Position numbers and translations under genes: made by a program. The notes beneath the pieces were generated by a model. That model was given only the letters and a program-made list of their open reading frames with translations. It made no database searches and was not told the origin of the DNA. From NCBI GenBank assembly GCA_050633445.1, contig JBOEGN010000094.1, positions 1 through 6,342 of the forward strand: 6,342 nucleotides of DNA, written 5' to 3'. Below are positions 4,450 through 6,342 of this stretch, in pieces. Numbering within the stretch: the stretch's first letter is position 1; the number at the start of each line of letters is the position of its first letter. Source of the DNA: Thalassobius sp050633445 (lineage in GTDB: Bacteria > Pseudomonadota > Alphaproteobacteria > Rhodobacterales > Rhodobacteraceae).

Positions 4450-5171
4450 GCTTCACCACCTTCCGCAGGAGCTTCTTCAGCCGGAGCTTCAGCAGCAGCG
4501 GTTTTCAGAGCAGCCGGGAACGGAACGTTCTCGGGCAGTTTCTTCTTCACGGCGTCTTTGATGGTGACCCAGCCGCCTTTGGAGCCGGGAACGGCGCCTT
4601 TGACCATGATCAGGCCACGGTCGGCGTCAGTTTTGACGACTTCCAGGTTCTGAGTGGTCACGCGGACGGCACCCATGTGGCCGGCCATTTTCTTGCCTTT
4701 GAAAACCTTACCGGGATCCTGACACTGACCAGTCGAACCGTGCGAACGGTGCGAGATCGAAACACCGTGCGAGGCGCGAAGACCACCAAAGTTGTGGCGT
4801 TTCATTGCACCAGCAAAGCCTTTACCGATCGAGGTACCGGCAACGTCCACCTTCTGACCGGACACATAGTGCTCGGCCGAGATTTCGGCGCCAACTTCGA
4901 TCAGGTTGTCTTCGGTCACGCGGAACTCAGCCAGCTTACGCTTGGGCTCGACCGACGCAGCGGCGAAGTGGCCGCGCATGGCTTGGCTTACACGTTTGGC
5001 TTTGATCGAACCACAGCCCAGCTGAACGGCGGTATAGCCGTGCTGATCCGAGGTGCGTTGCGAAACAACCTGCAGGTTTTCCAGTTGAAGAACGGTCACA
5101 GGGATCTGTTTGCCGTCTTCCATGAACAGGCGGGTCATGCCCACCTTCTTAGCGATAACACCAGAGCGCAT
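4446..5171 (-). CDS. rplC: 50S ribosomal protein L3 (uL3)
   Basis: L3 is one of the two proteins that start large-subunit assembly. The 241-residue product starts MRSGVIAKKVGMTRLF and contains KGFAGAMKRHNFGG at about 117-130. The loop HGSTGQCQDPGKVFKGKKMAG reaches toward the peptidyl-transferase centre and contains a Gln equivalent to E. coli Gln150, the PrmB methylation site; methylation here is inferred. It is longer than E. coli L3 (209), partly through a low-complexity Ala/Glu/Pro tail (APAEEAPAEGGEA) that is common in alphaproteobacteria. The ATG is supported by GGAGGG 8 nt upstream and lies 18 nt after the rpsJ stop. Its own stop overlaps the rplD start by 4 nt. Confidence 0.98.
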   Translation of the reverse strand: MRSGVIAKKVGMTRLFMEDGKQIPVTVLQLENLQVVSQRTSDQHGYTAVQLGCGSIKAKRVSQAMRGHFAAASVEPKRKLAEFRVTEDNLIEVGAEISAEHYVSGQKVDVAGTSIGKGFAGAMKRHNFGGLRASHGVSISHRSHGSTGQCQDPGKVFKGKKMAGHMGAVRVTTQNLEVVKTDADRGLIMVKGAVPGSKGGWVTIKDAVKKKLPENVPFPAALKTAAAEAPAEEAPAEGGEA

Positions 5172-5189
5172 TTTCTATACCCTCCGAGC

Positions 5190-5504
5190 TTACGACTGCA
5201 GCTTGATTTCGACGTCCACACCAGCGGCCAGGTCGAGCTTCATCAGCGCGTCCACGGTCTGGGGGGTCGGATCAATGATGTCGAGCAGACGCTTGTGCGT
5301 ACGGATCTCGAACTGGTCGCGGGATTTCTTGTCGATGTGAGGGCCACGCAGAACGGTGAACTTCTCAATCTTGTTCGGCAGGGGGATCGGGCCACGAACA
5401 GATGCGCCGGTGCGCTTTGCTGTGTTAACGATTTCTTGGGTGCTGGAATCCAACACACGGAAATCGAATGCCTTCAGCCGAATGCGAATGTTTTGGCTTT
5501 GCAT
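5190..5504 (-). CDS. rpsJ: 30S ribosomal protein S10 / antitermination factor NusE (uS10)
   Basis: S10 is part of the small-subunit head. As NusE it also works with NusB in transcription antitermination and links NusG to the ribosome. The 104-residue product has MQSQNIRIRLKAFDFRVLD at the start. It then carries AKRTGASVRGPIPLPNK (29-45), the long loop region, FEIRTHKRLLDI at 66-77 and TVDALMKLDLAAGVDVEI at the end; the length is one residue over E. coli. The ATG is preceded by AAGG with 7 nt spacing. It is the first gene of the operon here, with its own promoter candidate and 220 nt of noncoding sequence upstream. Confidence 0.98.
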   Translation of the reverse strand: MQSQNIRIRLKAFDFRVLDSSTQEIVNTAKRTGASVRGPIPLPNKIEKFTVLRGPHIDKKSRDQFEIRTHKRLLDIIDPTPQTVDALMKLDLAAGVDVEIKLQS

Positions 5505-5616
5505 TTCTTAGCCTTTTTTTAGGCGTTGGAGTTGAGAGGAGGATCAGCGACCACCGCGTACCCTCATCGAACCCAAAAGGCGGGAATCATCCCGCCCATC
5601 GCTCGCAGATGCGAAC
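5505..5616 (-). promoter_or_regulatory. Probable untranslated leader of the S10 operon
   Basis: If transcription starts about 7 nt past the -10 box, the rpsJ mRNA has a leader of about 112 nt. It contains a strong stem-loop (5579-5596) and a pyrimidine-rich stretch, TCCTCCTCTC. A small GCCT/AGGC stem (5511-5514 with 5521-5524) overlaps the AAGG ribosome binding site. In E. coli the S10 leader binds L4 for autogenous control; I cannot tell whether this one does. Confidence 0.5.
5575..5596 (-). terminator. Terminator-like hairpin in the rpsJ leader
   Basis: On the minus strand GGCGGGA pairs perfectly with TCCCGCC around a TGAT loop (complement of 5579-5596) and is followed by TTTT then GGG. 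The stem is strong but the T tract is short. It falls about 20-38 nt after the predicted start point, so it may be an attenuator, a weak terminator for read-through from the sulfotransferase gene, or an mRNA-stabilising stem. Confidence 0.6.
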
Positions 5617-5622
5617 TCGCGC

Positions 5623-5651
5623 GATATACAGGGGCAAATGGGGGGTGGCAA
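5623..5651 (-). promoter_or_regulatory. Candidate sigma-70-type promoter of the S10 operon
   Basis: Read on the minus strand, TTGCCA (complement of 5646-5651) and TATATC (complement of 5623-5628) are separated by exactly 17 nt. The -35 matches TTGACA at five of six positions and the -10 matches TATAAT at four. It lies about 112-140 nt upstream of rpsJ and downstream of the sulfotransferase stop, where an operon promoter is expected. Confidence 0.6.
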
Positions 5652-5724
5652 GAAAGAAATGGTGCGATCCAAGTATGGCCCGCCTGCCCGCCCCCGTCGC
5701 CAAGGTCATGCGGAGGCATTTACA

Positions 5725-6297
5725 TCAGGTCTTACCCCGGTGCCCCCATTTTTCCGGGTCCAACTTCAAGACACCGTCGAAATGCGCCACGATTTTGTCA
5801 GGGCCATCCTTGTCGATGTCAAACTCCAGCAACTTACCGGGCCGGTCCGCGAAATGGGCGCGCACAGCAGGAAGGTGCGTCTCCCAATCGGCGCTCCATC
5901 TTTGTAGCGCATGCAATGGGTTATCATCGCCATATCCCGCCATGTAGCGCAACAAATAGTCCCCGTCATCGTGCCGCAAACGGCTGAGCAACCATTGCTC
6001 GACCCGTCGCGTATTCAGGATGAAATAGGCGTCGGGATACCACTGGTCCAGATATGCAAAGTCTTTGTACGCCTCGTAAAGCTCGTCCCACGTGACGGTT
6101 TCCATGTCGGTGAACAGAACCCTATCGTCCCAACGCTCCAACGGTTTGGTCCCAGCTGTTTTACAATTGCGGATGTTCCGCGCCAATCGTCCGCTAAGGT
6201 AATGCGCGGCCGGATACCCATTGTCTTCGAAGAATTGAGCCATCGTGCGCGTCGCGCATTTATTGAACCCAACCTGGAAAACTTTGACACTGGACAT
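5725..6297 (-). CDS. Sulfotransferase-family protein (short, PAPS-dependent type)
   Basis: The 190-residue product looks like a cytosolic sulfotransferase domain that would move a sulfuryl group from PAPS to an unknown acceptor. The N-terminal strand-loop-helix VFQVGFNKCATRTMAQFF (5-23) fits the 5'-phosphosulfate loop, with Lys13 and Thr16. Strand YFILNTRRVEQWLLSRLR (91-108) fits the 3'-phosphate binding region with its Arg and the Trp after it. The late strand LLEFDI (156-161) is also typical. No signal peptide or membrane helix is seen. The ATG at 6297 is chosen because GGAG lies 7 nt upstream and the strand starts at once; an in-frame ATG at 6336 would add 13 unlike residues. It lies where tuf or other str-operon genes might be expected before rpsJ. 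The acceptor cannot be predicted. Confidence 0.8.
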   Translation of the reverse strand: MSSVKVFQVGFNKCATRTMAQFFEDNGYPAAHYLSGRLARNIRNCKTAGTKPLERWDDRVLFTDMETVTWDELYEAYKDFAYLDQWYPDAYFILNTRRVEQWLLSRLRHDDGDYLLRYMAGYGDDNPLHALQRWSADWETHLPAVRAHFADRPGKLLEFDIDKDGPDKIVAHFDGVLKLDPEKWGHRGKT

Positions 6298-6342
6298 GAA
6301 GTAACTCCGACAACCTTCAGTGCCCCACCCAAGCATTTTGGG
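6298..6342 (-). other. Upstream region of the sulfotransferase gene
   Basis: Only 45 nt are visible. They hold the GGAG ribosome binding site and, at the window edge, a small inverted repeat, CCCAA (6328-6332) with TTGGG (6338-6342). A promoter would be outside the window. Confidence 0.4.

Noticed and set aside
4446..4500. Repetitive Ala/Glu/Pro codons at the end of rplC as a DNA repeat
   Set aside because: The repeats are irregular at base level and encode the low-complexity C-terminal tail often seen in alphaproteobacterial L3.
4677..5522. Plus-strand open frame opposite rplC and rpsJ
   Set aside because: It spans two highly conserved genes in antisense, has no recognisable motif and no ribosome binding context, so it is a shadow.
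6298..6336. Alternative ATG at 6336 for the sulfotransferase gene
   Set aside because: It adds 13 residues before the first beta strand. The ATG at 6297 has GGAG at a proper distance and begins right at the conserved strand.

Overview
The window carries most of the S10 ribosomal-protein operon of an alphaproteobacterium, almost certainly Rhodobacterales (Roseobacter group). The evidence for this is the gene order, the sequence style of L22, L2, L3 and S3, the GC-rich codon use, and flanking genes of types common in marine roseobacters (a short sulfotransferase and a PF13759-type 2OG-Fe(II) oxygenase). The assignment rests on remembered family sequences, not on a search.

Layout, left to right. 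Positions 1-204 (+) hold the C-terminal end of a 2OG-Fe(II) oxygenase. Positions 205-411 are intergenic, with a strong bidirectional terminator (291-323) and three consecutive hairpins (331-406). All the ribosomal genes are on the minus strand. In transcription order they are rpsJ (5504-5190), rplC, rplD, rplW (ending at 3572), an intrinsic terminator (about 3553-3515), a 58-codon gene of unknown function (3406-3230), a 175-nt gap with palindromes, then rplB, rpsS, rplV, rpsC and rplP (ending at 412). Upstream of rpsJ is a 220-nt region with a good promoter candidate and a leader hairpin, preceded by a sulfotransferase-family gene (6297-5725, minus).

The ribosomal genes are tightly coupled: ATGA overlaps at rplC/rplD and rplD/rplW, TAATG at rplV/rpsC, and 3-18 nt gaps elsewhere. 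They make S10, L3, L4, L23, L2, S19, L22, S3 and L16, which assemble into both subunits. The exception is the 517-nt break between rplW and rplB, which holds a terminator and an extra small gene and so divides the operon into two parts. A second departure is at the 3' end: rplP is followed by a terminator and a convergent gene instead of rpmC.

Two runs of NN (3072-3073 and 4182-4183) look like unsized assembly gaps. The one in rplD appears to hide about 33 nt (11 codons) of the L4 loop. I see no CRISPR, tRNA, rRNA, insertion sequence or defence system. The window is mainly core translation machinery; the points of interest are the regulatory and architectural oddities between the genes.
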